Of a DNA stretch of 5,891 nucleotides, positions 5,000 to 5,891 are shown piece after piece (positions within the stretch are counted from its first letter, which is position 1; every line of letters starts with the position of its first letter). Source of the stretch: Candidatus Solibacter sp. (GTDB taxonomy: Bacteria > Acidobacteriota > Terriglobia > Bryobacterales > Bryobacteraceae); NCBI GenBank assembly GCA_017883355.1, contig JADGNS010000354.1, forward strand, positions 1 to 5,891, read 5' to 3'. Position numbers and translations under genes: made by a program. A model generated the notes under the pieces. That model was not told where the DNA came from and did not search any database. It worked only from the letters and a program-made list of their open reading frames with translations.

Positions 5000-5891
5000 T
5001 CAGCGCAGCCCTTCCAGCAGTTCGCAGGCCTTCGCCAGCGCCGCGTGCGAATCGACCCGCGCGGAGTATTCCTGGCAGCGTTGCCGGAGCGCCGCGTCGT
5101 TCGTTAGCGGTCCCAGGATTTGGGCCACGCGAGCAGCCTTGTATCGCTCCGGGTACACGCGGCAGCCCAATCCCAGTTGCTCCACGCGCCTGGCGTTGTC
5201 GGGCTGATCGTGACTGTTGGGCACCACCAGGTGCGGGATTCCCGCTTTGATCCCCTGCGCGAGAGTGCCCACTCCGCCGTGGTACACGAGCGCCGAGCAA
5301 CGGCGGAGCACCTTACCGAACGGCACGTATGAGAACGCGCGCACGCCCGCCGGCAGATCGCGCGGGATCTGCTGCGAATGGCTGGTCACCAGCATGCCTC
5401 GCAATCCCGCCAGGCGGCACGCTTCGACCGATTCCCGAAAGAACTGCGTCTGCTGCGTCGCGCCCGTCCCTGGGGTGAAGAGAACGGGAGCGGGGCCGCC
5501 GCCCAGAAACTCCTCCACTTCCGCCGACACCGTGGCCTGCTCGCCCGCCTCGTGCAAGACAAACCCGGTGAGGTGGGTCTTCGCGGGCCAGTCCGGTTGC
5601 GGGCGCGCAAACCACTCGGGGAAGAATCCAAGCACCAGCTGCGGGGAGTGAATGTATTGCGCAAGAATGCGGCGCACGGCGGGCAAGCCGAGCTGCGCCC
5701 GGAACGCGTTCAGCGGCGGCCCCAAAACACGATCCACTATCAGCGTATCGGCGAGCTGGAAGAATGCCTTCTTGGCCCAGCGCGGTGCGCCCGGTCCCAT
5801 CGGCACGCGCCCCTGCATGCCGGCGTCGATCAAGCTGCGGAGCAGCGCCGGCTGAAGCTCGATGCTGGCCATCGGGATCCCCAGATGCTCC
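5000..5891 (-). CDS. UGT/MGT-family glycosyltransferase (GT1-like), N-terminus outside window
   Basis: The frame is open through the right edge. The residues before the first in-window Met (EHLGIP, then MASIELQP) match the family's conserved L-G-I-P...L-Q-P strand, so the Met is internal and about 120-130 N-terminal residues are missing. Counting from that Met, ffPeWFArPQpDWP-type residues lie at 83-96, FTPGTG (132-137) starts the C-terminal Rossmann domain, HGGVGT (198-203) is the nucleotide-sugar phosphate-binding motif, and HDQPDN (221-226) is the sugar-contacting D-Q motif. These are diagnostic of GT-B-fold, UDP-sugar-using enzymes of the family that includes macrolide, sterol and rhamnolipid glycosyltransferases (COG1819). 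The acceptor is likely a lipid or a secondary metabolite; it cannot be deduced further. The stop is TGA at 5002-5000. The peptidase gene lies 484 bp downstream on the same strand, too far to assume one operon. Confidence 0.92.
   Translation of the reverse strand, partial: EHLGIPMASIELQPALLRSLIDAGMQGRVPMGPGAPRWAKKAFFQLADTLIVDRVLGPPLNAFRAQLGLPAVRRILAQYIHSPQLVLGFFPEWFARPQPDWPAKTHLTGFVLHEAGEQATVSAEVEEFLGGGPAPVLFTPGTGATQQTQFFRESVEACRLAGLRGMLVTSHSQQIPRDLPAGVRAFSYVPFGKVLRRCSALVYHGGVGTLAQGIKAGIPHLVVPNSHDQPDNARRVEQLGLGCRVYPERYKAARVAQILGPLTNDAALRQRCQEYSARVDSHAALAKACELLEGLR

Noticed and set aside
1..5891. tRNA, rRNA or CRISPR array
   Set aside because: No cloverleaf with a T-arm consensus, no ribosomal sequence and no regularly spaced repeats were seen on either strand.

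Overview
This is a GC-rich bacterial window (roughly 58-60 % GC by eye) with almost all genes on the minus strand. The mix of a secreted-type S9 peptidase with a TolB-like propeller, an MGT-type glycosyltransferase, several toxin-antitoxin genes and long gene-poor gaps would suit a large soil genome such as an Acidobacteriota (Solibacter/Bryobacter-like) member. That placement is inference; no taxonomic marker gene is present.

Layout. The left edge (1-183, plus strand) holds the 3' end of a BrnA-family antitoxin; its toxin partner BrnT would lie outside the window. Positions 184-767 hold no gene I can support. From 768 to 2299 everything reads leftwards: a short hicB-hicA toxin-antitoxin operon (2299-1879), a 63-nt-spaced perfect inverted repeat (1776-1859), a TPR-like open frame that looks like a truncated remnant (1759-1157), and a small single-pass membrane protein (1199-768). 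The right part carries an intact S9-family prolyl-oligopeptidase-type hydrolase (4515-2542) with a strong ribosome binding site, a 484-bp intergenic region, and the C-terminal two-thirds of a UGT/MGT-family glycosyltransferase running off the right edge (5891-5000).

How the parts relate. hicB and hicA form a real operon: they overlap by 14 nt. A 10-bp perfect hairpin sits exactly on the junction, pairing over the hicA TTG start codon and placing the hicB stop codon in its loop, which suggests translational coupling. The HicB here is the short form without a DNA-binding domain. The peptidase and the glycosyltransferase are separated by a large gap and are probably transcribed independently. 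The left 2.3 kb (two toxin-antitoxin families, a gene fragment, an inverted repeat and non-coding stretches) reads as accessory DNA; the right 3.4 kb reads as ordinary chromosomal genes. I did not find a clearly novel multi-gene system. The hicBA junction hairpin and the 1776-1859 inverted repeat are the most worthwhile items.
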